A program made the position numbers and the translations under genes. This document shows, one piece after another, positions 8,333-21,609 of a stretch of 64,000 nucleotides of DNA (the first letter of the stretch is position 1; every line of letters starts with the position of its first letter). The stretch spans positions 2,418,001-2,482,000 of the forward strand of contig JASJZC010000001.1 in assembly GCA_037178855.1 (NCBI GenBank), written 5' to 3'. Below the pieces are notes generated by a model. That model saw only the letters and a program-made list of their open reading frames with translations, was not told where the DNA came from and searched no databases. Source of the DNA: Oscheius sp. JU75 (lineage: Eukaryota > Nematoda > Chromadorea > Rhabditida > Rhabditidae).

Positions 8333-11300
8333 TTATCCTCGGTGACGGCTTCCCCGGGGGGGCAGTTCTTCCTCATTTTCCATGTCCAATTCTTCCTCCC
8401 CTGCGTCGCCTCTGTCCTGGATCAGATCGCCTTCGTCGCCGACTTCCATCTCTAGCTGCCGGAGCTTTCTCATCGTGTGACTTCGAACATCTCTGAATTG
8501 TTTTATTGCAAATTAAAGCCAAAAAAAGCCTACTCGAGATACTTGATCATGACCTCCTTGCTGGCAGTGTCTCGGAGCACAAGCGCATGACGCAGCTTCA
8601 CAGCCGTTCGCACCAGGATTTTCTTCTTGGCAGCTTCGCGACTGATCCTTCTGCAAAAAAAATGTTTTCAAGTAATGCGCGCATCTCTGTATGTCTGTCT
8701 GTGGCTAATTGTAGACAGTTAGGGTTTGGATGCGGGGGACCGAGGGTTCGATCCCGCCCAAGGTTTAACTTTTTGTAAGATAATTTTGTAGCTTTAGCTT
8801 TTTCAGCGTGAGAAAAGAAGAGGATCGTTCACAGAATGTTCTTCAAAGTAGGGGCTAAGTTAGAAGTATCGGATCATAATCTGAGCTATGGAAACGTACA
8901 CTATCCAGTCTACTAGTCTTTTTTTTTTGCAGAAAACGAGAAAAAAACTAAACTCACGCATTTCTATCCTTCTCCGTCTTCAGCTGATTAGCCAGCTTTC
9001 TAGCTTTCTCTATGACCGAAGACGGGAAAGTCGATAGCTGGGCCAGCTCGAATCCATAGATCGGTCCATTATAGGCTCCTTTGTGAAGTTTGTGCGCCGC
9101 GACGAAGGCCTCATTTCCATGCCGGTCTGTGATCGCCTGGGAAGGGAAATGATAGCAAAAAAAGGTTTTTTTAATTGGAATTCTTGAATATTACAAACTT
9201 TTCAACCGAGGTGAATCGCTGGTCCAACGATGCCAGATCGAGGAAGTGGGTGGCCAGGAGACAGGTGCTCTTTTTCTGAAGGAGGTACTCGCAGACAGCT
9301 ATGGAGATGGCGATTCCTTCCTCTGTGGAGGTGCTGCGGGCCAGCTCATCCACGACGATAAGGGTGCGCTCATTGGCGTAGTGCAGGATCAGAGCCATCT
9401 CCTTCATCTCCATCGAGAAGGCCGAGAGGCCTTTAGAGAGCATGTCGTTGTGACCGACGCGCGAGAAGATGTACTTGTAGACTGAAAGCAATCGTCTCTG
9501 TCTGACTGTTTGTGGCCAACTGGAGACATTAAGGGGTATGAGGTGAAGGACCAGGGGTTCGATCCCGGCCGAGGTCAAAATTTTTATAAAGTACCATTTT
9601 GTAGAATTTATCGAGCTGAGTAAAAATATGCAACCATATTTAGGGGTTCCCTGTGTCCAAACAACGTTATAGCTCTTCAAAGTTGTAGTGCAGAAATGGT
9701 GTATTGGTAAGAGGCGACATACAAAAAAATAGTACGACCCGGATTCCATTCCCGTATTCCCCCAAGTGGCAATTGTTTTCATCAAGCTAGTTTGAGAAGA
9801 ATATTGTGGTTTACAGCTTGGCTCGTTTGGTTAGAAAGTAGCCTGGGACCCAGTATGTCCCAAGACCGATATTTCACATGTAATTCTACTTTTTTTTTTA
9901 GCATAGCACAGGCGGCTGACTATGACCTAGAGGTTCTGGATTCGAAACCTGGACTCTAAAAATGAGGTTTTTAGCATAGCACAAACGGAAAGCGGGCGGA
10001 CTTGGAGCGACACGGCACGGGTTCGATGCCCCTTTTAAGGACTACAGGTTTTTAAGGAAATTAGCTCCAAAAGGTCGATAGCCAACCTTGTTCAATGTAT
10101 TTTCGGCTCTAAACATGTTAAAACAGCGCTGGATCACTGCCAGTATGTAATTTCTCATGCAATCCTTATATTGAGAAAAAAAATATAAGAAATTACCTGG
10201 AACACTGGCTAATTCTGCCGGAATCAGGCATCCGAGTTGGGCCAGGATAGAGAGATGACAGACCTGACGGAGATACGTCGATTTTCCTGCCTCAAATCAC
10301 AATTTTGTAGTCGAAACAGCAAAAACGAACCATATTTGGCCCTGTGATGATCCCGAAATGGGCCTCGGGGCTGAGATAGGTGTCATTGGCGACGCATTGG
10401 TCTTTCAGATGATGGTCGAGGAGTGGATTGCGTCCATCCTTGAACATCAGAGCATTGCCAAGCACGGGGCGGACAGTGTCGGTGCTGATTGAATACATCG
10501 TCAGACTGGCCATGAAGTCGAGACAGACCGTGGCCTCGGCAATGTTGTAGAGGACGGGAATGAAGTCCCGGAGCTGCGAGAGCAGGTCCTCCACGCAGCG
10601 ACTGCTCACGAGCATAATATCCGCCACACACTGGTTGATTCGGTCTGAATTTGGCTGATTTTTAGAACAGAAAGGGGCTAAACAAACCGTTGTAACGAAT
10701 GAGATGTCTCGAAGTAAAGGTGATGGAGGCACGACTTCGGACCTCGTTTTGGAAGATCTGGAAATTTGGTCTTTTTACAATCTTTTGTTGCAGTTATTAG
10801 CATCTCTCAGTATGTCCCCTCCCACTCCCAGCCAGTTTGCTTTATCTGCTCCTTTTCACGGCCCGTTTCTTCCTTATTTTAAACCTACTGCCTTATCATT
10901 TTTGCTGATACTCGACCTGGTAAAACCAACAAAAGCCTCGTACGGTTTTTGCTGCGCAGAACTAGGGTAGTAGAAGTTCTGTAGTCAATCCAACTCTCCT
11001 AGCTTCATCATCTTTTTATTCTGTCTCTATCCAGTGGCCTTTTCTAAATACGTCTCTTTCAAAATACAGAAAAAAAAGCAAAAAATCACCAGATATCTTG
11101 GTGGTATCGATGCAGCTAAGTGTCGCACCTATCGACTAGAGTAATTTTAGAACAGAACATACCGCCGGTAGCTTGGCCTGTTCAGCATTCTTCACGACCC
11201 AGACATAGTGAAACCCTCGTGTTATTGAGTACGCGACTCGGGTGTTCTCGTCGGGTAGATTCTCCTCCAGCTCCTTGGTACATTCTCGTCTTCCAGTTCC

Positions 11301-13545
11301 CTCGTCCTGTAGATCCGCCACCAGTTCCTCGTAGGTCTTTCGGGCAATGTCCAGCTGCACGCAGAGGCCTCTCTTAACCGCGTAGCACTTCTGATTCCGG
11401 ACGACGAGCGAATTCTTTTTGGTTACGGACAGCGCGCTCGTGTCCAGCACCTCGTCCATCATCTTGATCATCTTCTCTACTCGGTGGTCCATCAGTTTCT
11501 GCGGGTTTTTATTCATTTTAGGTTAAAAAGTACAAACCTTGCGCAGAGACCTCAAGGACTCACTCTTGACATTGTGGAGACAGTTACGCATTGGGATAAC
11601 CATGTCCAGCGTCTTACGAAGGCGCTGGAGCTGGACGATATTGCTCTCGCATTTGCTGACATTCGGCTCGTTTGGCGGTTTGGCACACAGGGCCAAGATG
11701 CCATCGACTTCGCCAATACGCTGGAGGATCTCGCGGAGACGTTCCACGAGCTGAAAACGGGTGATTTAATGATGAGAAAAGGCGAATAATAAGAGGTTTT
11801 AAAATTGGGTAAGTGACAAGTTTTATGAGAAGCATTCAATTCAATGTTTTACAACTTGCGTAAATGGTAGCCACTGCAAATAAGAACTGTATCCCGATCA
11901 CCAGGCGTGCACTAGAACCAGTCGGTCCAAACTTTTTTTACGCTAACCCATTTTCGGTCAGGAAAGTGATTAGAGAACCATGTAAAGAATTTCTTCTAGC
12001 AAGTTTTTTTACTGTCGTAAAATTTCAACAGGATACCAGTAGGATTCTCTTCCAAGAATTTTGAGATTCTTTCAAGAGAAGCCATAAAACTGACTCATTC
12101 AACGCTACAATTGAGGTACTCCTCTGCTCTTTAGAGACCATGTTATGACACCACATTATTGGAGCAGAAAGCAAAACTTGAATACCCACATGAGTCGTCT
12201 CGCAGAGCTCTTCCACCGCCTCGTAGCGCTGCTCCAGACACTGTTTATCTGCCATCGGCTGGAGGAGATTGCTGCGCAGAAGACGATAACCTCCGGGCGT
12301 TAGGGTGTAGTCGATGACGCTGATTAGGCTTCGGCGGCTCTGCTTCTAAAATTATTTCTATGCTTTTCAAAAAACCCCTTACGGAGGTATTCATATCGGA
12401 CGAGTCGATGAGTTCCAGGCACTTCCAGGATCCGGGGTCTGAAATTTTCAGCAGTTTTCTGGAACCACAGCAAAATCTCACCAATCATGCAGTTTTTTTC
12501 AATGTCCCGGTATTGGATTTTGAGGGTCGAGTCGGTCAGGATCATGTTCTGGATAAATTCGACGTATTTGAGGAGGCCGCCACAGGCCGCCACGGCGAGT
12601 TTCTTCTTCTCCAAGACGACATCACCGCAGTCGGAGACTTCTCGGTTTGCCAGCTGCCTGATCAGGGACGCGCCCTTCTCCTCGCTAAAGAATCTGGAAA
12701 AGGCCAAGGTTTGAAGTGCTTGTTGATCGCACAATTACAGCAAGTCCGCGGGAAAAGAGTCTCATACACAGTGTTACAAAGACTACTACTTGCTCCTATT
12801 GCCTTCACAAGCAGCACCAGGGAGCAACCAGGAGGAAAAATGATACAGAATCCACCTCTCTATCGCCAGCTTGCAATTTTTATCCGTGATCCGGCTACAA
12901 TATGACCCAATCTCAAGACTCTCTACAACTCGAAATTCTATGTCATATTGACATCAAATAGTGGTGGAATGGAGTGAATTCGACTATCCGAAAGCTCAAA
13001 CGATATTTTTTAGGCTTTGTTTTAAAGTCAAATTACTACCTGTAGAAGTACAACGACTATACCTTTTGTCTACTGTTGTAATCGTGGCATCCGCGATGCT
13101 ATTCTTGATGGACTCGATCAGGAGCAGTGTTTTCGTTCGGTCGGCTACAGAGTCCGCGACAATGATCTGACAATCCGTTTTTTTTTCAACGAAAATAATT
13201 ACCTCAATAGGATCTTCGACGTGAATCCTGGTCATCAGCCGGAGATAGTTGGCGTCGATGAACTCGTAGAGATTGACCTCGGGGAAGCGGAGATCCATCA
13301 CAGCCATCCCAAGCTGTCCCTTCTCGAGGCTATGCCCTTCATAGACTGCTTAAACTAGCATTTTTTTAAGGGAAATATTTAAAATACTGACACACAAGAG
13401 TGTAGGAGCGAAGAGAACGAGAAGAAGAGTTGGCTGTGCCGGGCGTCGGGCGGCCCGAACTTGAAGAGTCGAGTCGGTACTTGGGTTGGAGACAGCGACC
13501 GAGGTTCGAGGAGACCGTGTGGTCGAAGGAGGTCACACTGGACAT
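8333..13545 (-). CDS. msh-4: MSH4, meiosis-specific MutS homologue (HIM-14-like)
   Basis: MSH4 pairs with MSH5 as a sliding clamp on recombination intermediates and promotes meiotic crossovers. Fifteen exons join in consistent phase to 865 aa: 13545-13392, 13348-13203, 13166-13063, 12693-12482, 12438-12383, 12345-12190, 11750-11538, 11498-11163, 10757-10688, 10644-10331, 10290-10197, 9481-9195, 9136-8958, 8650-8534, 8492-8333. Core landmarks: LAVAACGGLLKYVEFIQN, the lever region TLTPGGYRLLRSNLLQP, clamp NQKCYAVKRGL, Walker A GPNM|AGKST split by an intron, Walker B IVVDELARSTSTEEG and ATHFL. MSH4-type replaces MSH2-type: the N-terminal mismatch-reading domain is absent and the start is a short Ser/Pro-rich tail. 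Length fits C. elegans HIM-14 (about 840). The ATG follows a TTTGTCTAG acceptor, so trans-splicing is likely. The C-terminal tail is acidic. Late introns hold tRNA-like repeats. Confidence 0.93.
8690..10060. repeat. Four tRNA-like sequences inside MSH4 introns
   Basis: B-box-like strings GGTTCGATCCCG (near 8738), GGTTCGATCCCGG (near 9553), GATTCGAAACC (near 9938) and GGTTCGATGCCCC (near 10019) lie 3' of weak A-box-like stretches. None folds into a complete cloverleaf with a paired acceptor stem. They look like tRNA-derived repeats (SINE-like) or decayed tRNA genes inserted in introns. Exact ends are not defined. Confidence 0.45.
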
Positions 13546-13599
13546 CCGTTCCTAGACAAAATGAGCAGGTTTTGCATGAACACATAGGAACGGAAGAAG

Positions 13600-14420
13600 A
13601 AAACTACATATGATGACTGTAGAAGAAGAAAACCCCCGTTAGAGGAAGCATGGACGATCCAGGAGAAGCAAAAATGGTATTCCTGAGCCTGGTACAGAGA
13701 AATTTTTTACCTAGGAACAGGAAGGAAGTCATATTTTAACCGGTGAATTGAAGAAAGTTGGTGTTACGGAGGTTGAACCTCTCATCTAATGAGATAAAGA
13801 CGTTGTGGTACCTGTGAGAGACAACTGGGGAGGGTCATAGGTCAAAGACAACAAACAGAACAGTAAAATAAAGTGGAAAACAGGTATGAATACTGTGTTG
13901 GGAAGTAGGGGAGATAGCTGTTTTCACGCTGTAAAAAGAAAAATAGAAGCAAGAGCGTTCGAAACACTCCATTCGAGCAGGATTGACAGCGTTCAGTTCT
14001 CTGTAAGCATTTTGTTTACCAAAAAACGTTACAAACAAACTGCAAATTACAACCAAAACAAATTCTTTTACCTCGAGACTGGTAATTTCCTGCTGCGAAG
14101 TCAGCCATGTGAAAGAACACATAAAAGAAAAGGAATCTGCCTCTAACCAGCCAGCTCAATTCGATATATGTTTTTAAAGAGGGTTTTTTGGGAGAGCCAT
14201 ATCTTTTATACAGGTTGTTACTTCCATCTCCAGTAAAAACTAGGCCCAAGACCTGCAGAAATGTACTAGATTCCCAGCCTAAACTGCCAATATGGCCAAA
14301 AACCAACAAATACAGGGTTCGAGAACAATTTATGGAAGAAAAACGAGACTAAATTGATATTCATAATGATAATCTGTACAAGTTCTGAATGAATCTAACC
14401 TAGGGCGAGATAATGCGATT
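13600..14420. other. No supported gene between MSH4 and the propeller gene
   Basis: A short ATG frame at about 13649-13672 ends at a GTATTC donor, but no continuation was found. The two opposed ~90-codon frames near 13.9-14.1 kb show no domain. Nothing else was recognised. Confidence 0.4.
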
Positions 14421-16706
14421 TTAGCGGACAAATTTGAAGAGGGCCATGCCGTGGCTCTGACGACAGGCGACGAGGAAGTAGCCGTTCGGACTGATGGCGA
14501 TCTGGGATCCGTAGGGATAGGCGCCTGGAGCGATCTCGACGCGACTCCATTGGGACATTTGGGCATTAAACCACTGAAAACCTTGTTCTACACAGAAAGA
14601 AGGCTGTAACACTTACAAGGACACAATTCTCCGCACCATGTCGCGCATCACTGACGATGATCTCTCCGCGCGAGTCGGCAGCTATTCCGGCCGGGAAAAT
14701 AGTGTTGTCTTCCTTGAGTTCTTCTTTTCCCAATTTGGTCGTCATGATTGTTTTGAAGACGGCTTGGGAGTTGTTGCTCGAGACGCTGACCGCGACGATT
14801 TGGACGGTTTTATTGCCTGAAAGTCGAGCGAAATTATACAATAAAATTATACAAGCTTACGCAAATCCGTGATGTAAAGACGGCCAGCAGAGGAAGTGAC
14901 GAAGGAGGGCTTGCCGTAGCCGTAACGTTGACGACCGATCATTTGCTTCGTGTAGGCCGAATATGCTCTGATCCAGTAGCAGCCGTCGATGTATTCGAGT
15001 GTGATGAGAGCGCCACGGATGTAGGCAAGACCTGAAAGACGAATTATAAGATTTGGCAGGATGCCAGTGAGAGCTCAAACTATTAAGCAAAACATAGTGG
15101 AAGTGACCTTGAAGTTGGGTCGACGCACGAACCAAGTTCAAGGTAAGTGTTTCTACTTGTAAAGCAAATTTTGCGCATAGCGTAGTCGCCTAGAATTCCA
15201 TCTACGGAGCAAAACATGGTAGGATAGATCCCGGAGTGCCAAGAGGTTCAAGGCTCTTCAATCCATGTAAAATCCTACCTCGAGGTCCTCTCAATTCGGT
15301 AATGTGAGTCTCGACCTTCTTCTCGAGTTTGTAGTAGAACTTGATCGTCGATCCCTGTACGAAGGCCACGACTTCGCCGGGGCAAACTACGGCCAGAGCT
15401 GTCGGCTGGGAATTCGTGCAGTAGAGAAGCTTAAGGCCGTCGCCTTTCTCGTCGCACGAGAAGAGCTTGTCCTTGCCGGCAAACAGGAATTCCCGGCCGT
15501 CCCAGGTGGCAGCAAGAGGGTCCCTGACTTCTCCATCGGCGATGATTTTGATGCGGTCAAGGCGAAGAACTAGGATCGTTCTTTAAACGGGACAAACAAA
15601 GAGGAAACATACTTTGGGAAGGGCCACTGAACTGAATGAAGCTGAATGGAAGAATGCTGCTCTCGGCCTCGAGCATCGGCTTTACGAGCGATTTGTTGTT
15701 CTTGACGAGTTTAGCCCGTCTCGTCATGGCGCCTAGGACCTCCTCTACGAGGATTGGATCGAGACCTAAAGATGGATTTATTTTTTACAGAGAGCACCAC
15801 AAAAATCCTACGTTTCCAGTTGAAGTCTATCAGGTAGCTATGAATCCTCCTCATGAACTTGTCGTTTGTAAGCCTCATCAGTCGTTCCAGATCCCTCGTC
15901 GAGTCTCTCCTCTTCGCGAAAATGGTTTCGACCAGTTTCTGGACGGCAAGGAACGATGTACCGCTGCTGAAGAGCTCAAAACTTGCTTGTGATAAAGTGA
16001 CAAAAAGAGAAAACTCACCTGATTCTTGACCCTGATAGCAAGTTGCAGAAGAACGGGCTTCTGATGATCTCTTTCCTTGCGCGACTGCTTGCTAATCGTC
16101 CTGCTGGTGGTGTGAGCGATTTTGCGCTCGGAGGCGCTCTGGCGGTGGCGGTCGCGAGTTCGTACATCCTTGGTGGTTTTTTTCACGACAATGATTTCAT
16201 CGTCGCTGGGCGGTAGGCTACGATCGGCGGCACTGGCCAGTTCTCCATCCTCGAGAATCTGGAAAATGGCTGAATTACAACAGAAAAACGCGATGAATCT
16301 CAATTTCTGTACTCGTGCGAAAAGGACAGGCAGTCCAACAGAACCAGAGGGTCGGCTAGAGCGCGTGCCTGCCACGAGCATAGTTCAGAATGAACCGCTA
16401 TAGCAGATAGACCAACGGTGTGATGGGAGGCATTCAAACGACGGCAGCAAGATTATAGCGGCTTCAAATTGTTTTTAAATCAAGCTTACCATGCTATCAG
16501 CATCCTCCTGCTTTTTCGGGCCCACGTCAAGGCTTCTAACCGAGATGGTGGTGTCGAGAAGGTTCACCCTGGCCATGTCCTCGATCATCCACTCGTCCTC
16601 ATCCTTTCTAAATACGCACGGTTAAAACAAGCCAGAAAATTTACTTTATTTTTGTCGGCCACAACTTGCATTTGGCGAAGATGATCTGGCAGTCGTCATC
16701 TGCCAT
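14421..16706 (-). CDS. Predicted beta-propeller (NHL-like) protein, nine exons
   Basis: Exons 16706-16645, 16607-16490, 16258-16019, about 15983-15812, 15765-15613, 15569-15279, 15031-14861, 14816-14617 and 14573-14421 give roughly 518 aa. The N-terminal third is charged (ADDDCQIIFAKCKLW; KDEDEWMIEDMAR; Ser/Arg/Lys-rich). A helical part follows (LVETIFAKRRDSTRDLERL). The C-terminal ~290 residues show propeller-blade strings: AATWDGREFLFAGKD, ALAVVCPGEVVAFV, SFVTSSAGRLYITD, FPAGIAADSRGEIIVSD and SQIAISPNGYFLVACR. This spacing resembles NHL or six-blade propellers. The start lies behind a CATTCAG acceptor. The exon 3/4 junction does not keep frame with any ordinary donor/acceptor pair. Specific function unknown. 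Confidence 0.7.
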
Positions 16707-17187
16707 CTTGGTCTGAATGATGTAATGTTTTGAGGGTAAAATTGAAAGAATAGTTGAGAGAGCAATACGGCAGATGTTAGGTCAACGCAAGGTTCAGTTA
16801 GAGTTACAAAATGGTGGAAATTGTGCTTGAATCGCCACCAAGGTTTGCGAAACGCAAGTAGAGGAGTCTTTCTCCAACACAAAATCGGGTTCTTTGTTGA
16901 AATCGAAAAACGATGAGGGAGCCTATGAAACAGCATCAGAAATACTCTTTGTCCCTTAAAAACAAGTGTTGAAAAATGGCGGATTTCTGAACAGGCGTGA
17001 CGTGAGACAATACAACCGCTTACGAATTGAGAAGTAGCATCCGTTCACTACTTTTTTCAAACAACAATTTGAGGAGAAAGTAATAAAAGGTCATTGAAAA
17101 ACTGGCAGGAAACTGGAAACAAAATCGAGAAATTTTAGGGCAAAGCGGTTGATATCGGTCAATAAAGTAGTTGTACGGTATTGCTTA

Positions 17188-17275
17188 TACCATAAAATTT
17201 CTATTAGAAGTATCATTCTAATATAAGCGCAATATAAGCGAAAATTAGAATCTAATAGAGGTTTTACGGTAATCG
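17188..17275. repeat. Hairpin MITE-like element
   Basis: An imperfect ~85-bp palindrome: the left end reads CCATAAAATTTCTATTAG, and the right end CTAATAGAGGTTTTACGGTA is its near reverse complement. The centre has paired ATATAAGCG motifs. It fits a short foldback transposon remnant in a gene-poor stretch. Confidence 0.55.
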
Positions 17276-17289
17276 CTCCGGACCACAAA

Positions 17290-20200
17290 TTATGGTGGAA
17301 TTACAAACATGTTGAAATTCACTTTCAAGAAAGTTTGTTCAACAAAATCAGGATTTCGTCCTCTTTTTTGCCTTGTTTTTTCCTAGACTTTCCTCCTGGC
17401 TGTACGACAAATTCTTCCCACTCTAGGAGATATAGTTAGAGCCACTTTTTTGTTCAAAAAAGTAAGAGTTTAGACGACACTGTTGATCCAACAGCAGTAT
17501 TTTCTGTGAAAATACGTACTTATTGCTGACGAATGATTTGGTAATGCTTAGAACAACCAGAACCCCAGATGAATCTTCACAAATCCTAGCTGCAAATTGA
17601 GTTGTTTGCTGTGCCAACTCTGTCTCCAGTTCGGTATCTTTTGCAACTTTAACATTTCTTTGTCCCTTTTGCAGCCTCTGCCATTCTGCAAGTTGCAGAG
17701 AGAATAGTACAAGTTCATTAGTCTTATCAATGCCGGCGAGCTGCCCACCTGATTGGCACCTATTCAATTATACCCGTAAACTTTTGAAGCGGGATTATGA
17801 CGTCCTAATGAAATGAGTTTTGCAAAGTTTGGGTCAGGAACATGAGAAGAACTCATCACTAAATTAAAACAGATCGTACGGAGAGATAGCAAAATAAAGA
17901 CATACAATGAAACGATCAGTAGCCTACCTTCCGTAAGTAGCAGAGAGAAAACGAACCAGAAGTATAGTAGAACTGTCGAATCAATGGAAACTCTTCGGGA
18001 CTGAATTAGAGGGCGTTAGGTTGACAAGCATTGACATGCCTTCCCAAATTACTTGAGAGTACTTCACAATTCGCCATTTTTTCGCTTGTGTCGTCTTTCT
18101 TAGACAGCTGATGTTTCTACTTTTGCCTATCTGTTTCTATGTCTCTCTGTCATGTCATTCTTCCCTCGACTTCATCACCTCAGACACAAGACGTTCGCCC
18201 CCCCCCCCCCCCCCCAGCTTTTTCATCATTCCACGCGCGTAACCTAATCTCCGGGAACATTGTTTTGCCGTTCCTTTCATCCATCTCGTGACCTCCTAGG
18301 TGGGTAGACGTTCCGAAGTGAGCTCACATGTTTGCTTCTGTTCATTTAATGAAACATAAAGCGGAAGATTTGGTCACAACCACGTCGTTGTTTTTGCTTG
18401 ACGTGTGACTCGTCGAGCTCTATTGTTCGCCATCGGCGATGACTCCCTTTTCCGGGGTCAACTTCCTTGTTTTGTAGTCACGTGGTCTCTGAAGCTGCTG
18501 CCCCGTACATTTGAACAGTTCGAGACCTGTTCAAAGACCATACCCTTCTCGATTAGCCTCTTGATCACTTGGTAGTTGAACTGACCGTTCTGAACACTAC
18601 ATAAGAGATGATAACTTGTGTTGAACATCATTTTCTCTTTCTCTTACGTTTATATCAGATTCAAAAGATTCAGGCTTTCTGTTATTTCTTCTCTCCATTC
18701 CAATCTTTATCCCCCACGCCAAGAATCACTTCCCACCTTCCAGTCAGCCTACTCTTTCCCCAGCATCAATCTGAGGCTCAGCCTGCCAAATCTGCTGGCA
18801 CTTCACCCCAATTGAGGCTGTCTTTTTGTAGCCGTATGATGTCCACAGCCTGATCCTGATCTCAAGTTTGACGTGTGACTTGTACACACGTAGAACAAAG
18901 ATTCGGATTCTATACTAGGGTCAGGTCTGATGAAGATTACCAGCGGAAATAATCCGTTCACACGTTTTTGCACGATATAATCCCATAATTCCTCGCACAA
19001 AGAGCGTAGTATTCATTACATCCTTGTGCAGTGAGGTGGTTCGAGGATTGAGCCCCATTTTTAGAGCGGAAATTTTTTTTTTTCAGCTTTGCCATATTTT
19101 GCAATATTACAGCCCAGATTAAAAGCAACAACTTTGCAGAGCTAAGCTCCGAAACCATGTCCTCGAGCTGAAAATTTTGCTGAAAGTGGCGCGCTTAGCA
19201 AAAAAAAAAAAACCCACTCGGGTGTTTTCTTTCCTTGTCATACAGCTTGAAGTGATCTTACTGAACAGTCACTACTTGCTCTGACTTTTTGCGATTCCGG
19301 AATCTTTCAGAAAGATTACATAATCCGACTGATGGAGAACAGGAAGGGTACTTGATGAAGTTGCGATCAGATTGAGACGCCAAAATATTGACTGAGATCG
19401 GGCGAGACTGAACTAGGAAGATTCGGCACTATTTTGAGCAATGAAGAGCCAAAAAATGAATCTTGTCTTGAAAGGTATGCTGTCGAGATGTTGATTTGAT
19501 CTCAGATCCAATACTGTCAGTTTCTACAGAACAGTCGCGTGGGTCAGAACACAGAATGTAAAATGTCAGTTTTATGCAGTATCCCAGATCCGAAACGACC
19601 ACCGAGAGTTTCATCACCTGACGAACTGGCCCGTAATTCTCTATCCTTTAGCAAAAGAGCCACAGAACATCAAATTAAGACCTTAAGGTTTTTTTTTACT
19701 GTAAATATTTGTTGTTATCCTATTATCCTAGTTTTCTTGTTTTCGAATTTCACTGAACCCAACAGTCGCATCGATCCACATTCACGTCAGTAGTCACAAT
19801 CCATTGTCTCGAAAACTTGAGTCATTTTGGTAGTCACCGGAGTAGATAAAAGAATAGCTTGACACTCTCTTACTAATATTACATCGCACATGAGGATTAA
19901 TAGTCTCCCGTACTCTCTTTCCGAGGTACCTCCTTGGCCAACTGCCCAGATCACCTGACTCTGTCTTTTTGACCAATGTTCCAATTGGTCTTACTCGTTC
20001 GCAACCAACGTCTTGTGGTTTGGCAGAATAAATCTGTGCTTTTGTGTCTCTGTCTAGACTTTAAACCATAGCCCAGGATGGCTCACGCTTGTGAAACATT
20101 TCTTTTTTGACCCAGTGTCAGTTCAGAAGTTCCAGTATGGGCCTAGTTCTTCATCATGTTCTGTACTCTTCACCCGACTCTTGATCCACAAATCCAAATC

Positions 20201-20500
20201 TACCCTTGCCCGGTTTCTGATTCTTTATTTTCCGACAACACTGATACCTTCCGGATGACAAAAAAGCGTAGAAGTCCCATAGAAAGGGGGAGAGAGGGGC
20301 GGGACATCACGCGCGCATTATGATGATTACAGTATAAAAGTCCGTGTTGTCTTCGAAAAATGTGTTATGAATTCCTCGAGACTTATTCATTGGCGCCCCG
20401 CCAAACATTTTTCCCACGCACTTTGTCACCGTCGAGACAGTCTAGCATTCTTCTCCAATCTTCTTCTTCTCTACCGCCTTCCATGCTCTTTTTTTCAGAT
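17290..20500. other. Gene-poor interval with a 19-base C run
   Basis: Open frames here are short and lack domains, signal peptides or consistent splice context. A homopolymer of 19 C lies at 18198-18216. A B-box-like sequence sits near 19030. No gene could be supported. Confidence 0.5.
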
Positions 20501-20525
20501 CTAGGCACTGACAGTCACCACTAAT

Positions 20526-21359
20526 ATGAAGTATTTTTTCGTACTTCTCCTATTGGCTTCGATTTCAGTAGTTGGTGAGTTTTGTTAGAGTGACAGAGAG
20601 GCAGATAGACTTTTTTTAAACATCCTACCGAGCAAAAACTTTTCGGGCTGAAAGTGAAAGTTTCAAGATTTCCGATGTTTTGAACAAAACAGTCTGGCTA
20701 CTGTTCGTTCTAGTTCGGTGTGGAGAGTCAAGGATAAACGCAGATAAATAGGCGTCTAGTCTTTCATTTTTCTATCATCTAACACCGGAAATTGTAGATA
20801 GAAACTTGTATTCTAGGTTAGACCGTCACAAAGAGACAGTATGAGAGTTTTAAACAAGGTCTTATTCCCGGTGGAGCAGTTACCAAATCGAGATCGCTTT
20901 GGAACAGTCTGACTGAGTTCATATTCTAAACCTCTGAACAGGAAGCAATGTCTCCATCTCTCTTCCACAACCCAGAATTTTGAATAGAGAACAAATAGTG
21001 GTGGTATTCAACAAATTGAGTTTCTCTTTCCTTTCTTTGTGACCATCTTTGTGTTTTCAATCCTGCTGACTATCGCTGAAAAAAAACTTTGCAGCGACGT
21101 ACCAATGACTCAATAGAGAAATGTTGCAGGCTAGAGCGACCAAAGATCAGTACTAACTTATCATCTTTTGATCACAATTTCAGCTTCTGCCTGGCACAGG
21201 AAGTACATCAAGGAGTGTGACCACCACTGTGCTGCTTACGGTTTCGCGTTGTACAAAAACGAGGGAGTGCGGGATTGCTGTGCGAACTACATTGATGACG
21301 ATGCGGAGATGAAAGACTGGCTCTGTCATCGGAACAACGCCGTCTGCATATACATCTAG
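20526..21359 (+). CDS. Secreted six-cysteine small peptide
   Basis: Exons 20526-20574 and 21184-21359 join in phase 1 to give 74 aa. Residues 1-19 form a signal peptide (MKYFFVLLLLASISVVASA). The mature ~55 residues have six Cys spaced C-x3-C, CC, C, C (KECDHHCAAY, VRDCCANY, DWLCHR, AVCIYI), consistent with three disulphides in an exported peptide. I do not recognise the family; an antimicrobial, signalling or effector peptide are all possible. The 609-nt intron contains one arm of a long inverted repeat and the other arm lies just 3' of the gene, so exon 2 sits alone in the loop. The promoter region has a TATAAAAG near 20333. Confidence 0.75.
20611..20878. repeat. Left arm of a long inverted repeat
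   Basis: This intronic segment starts TTTTTTTAAACATCCTACCG and runs to about 20878. It is the reverse complement, with few mismatches, of 21610-21891. Together the arms bracket exon 2 of the Cys-rich peptide gene. Confidence 0.85.
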
Positions 21360-21609
21360 GTTTTCGAAGGTCAAAGGCAACCTAACTGTGATCTCCTCCC
21401 TTGTTCATATCCCAATGCTCTATCCTATATCCCGTTAGTATGTTAGCTTGATCCCCGTCGGTTCAGTATTGTACATATTGGAAAAGTGAAGTGACTTCGA
21501 TGTTCAGAAGCTGGTACAGTGACAGTGACGGAGAGACCTGCATCACAGTAGCAGACTGTTGACGAACCAGTAGCAACATCCTCGGAGCAGAAACCTGTCC
21601 TATCAGGTC

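Noticed and set aside
18198-18216. A run of 19 C as a regulatory or telomere-like signal
   Set aside because: A single homopolymer without repeats or context; likely a simple tract or sequencing-prone site.
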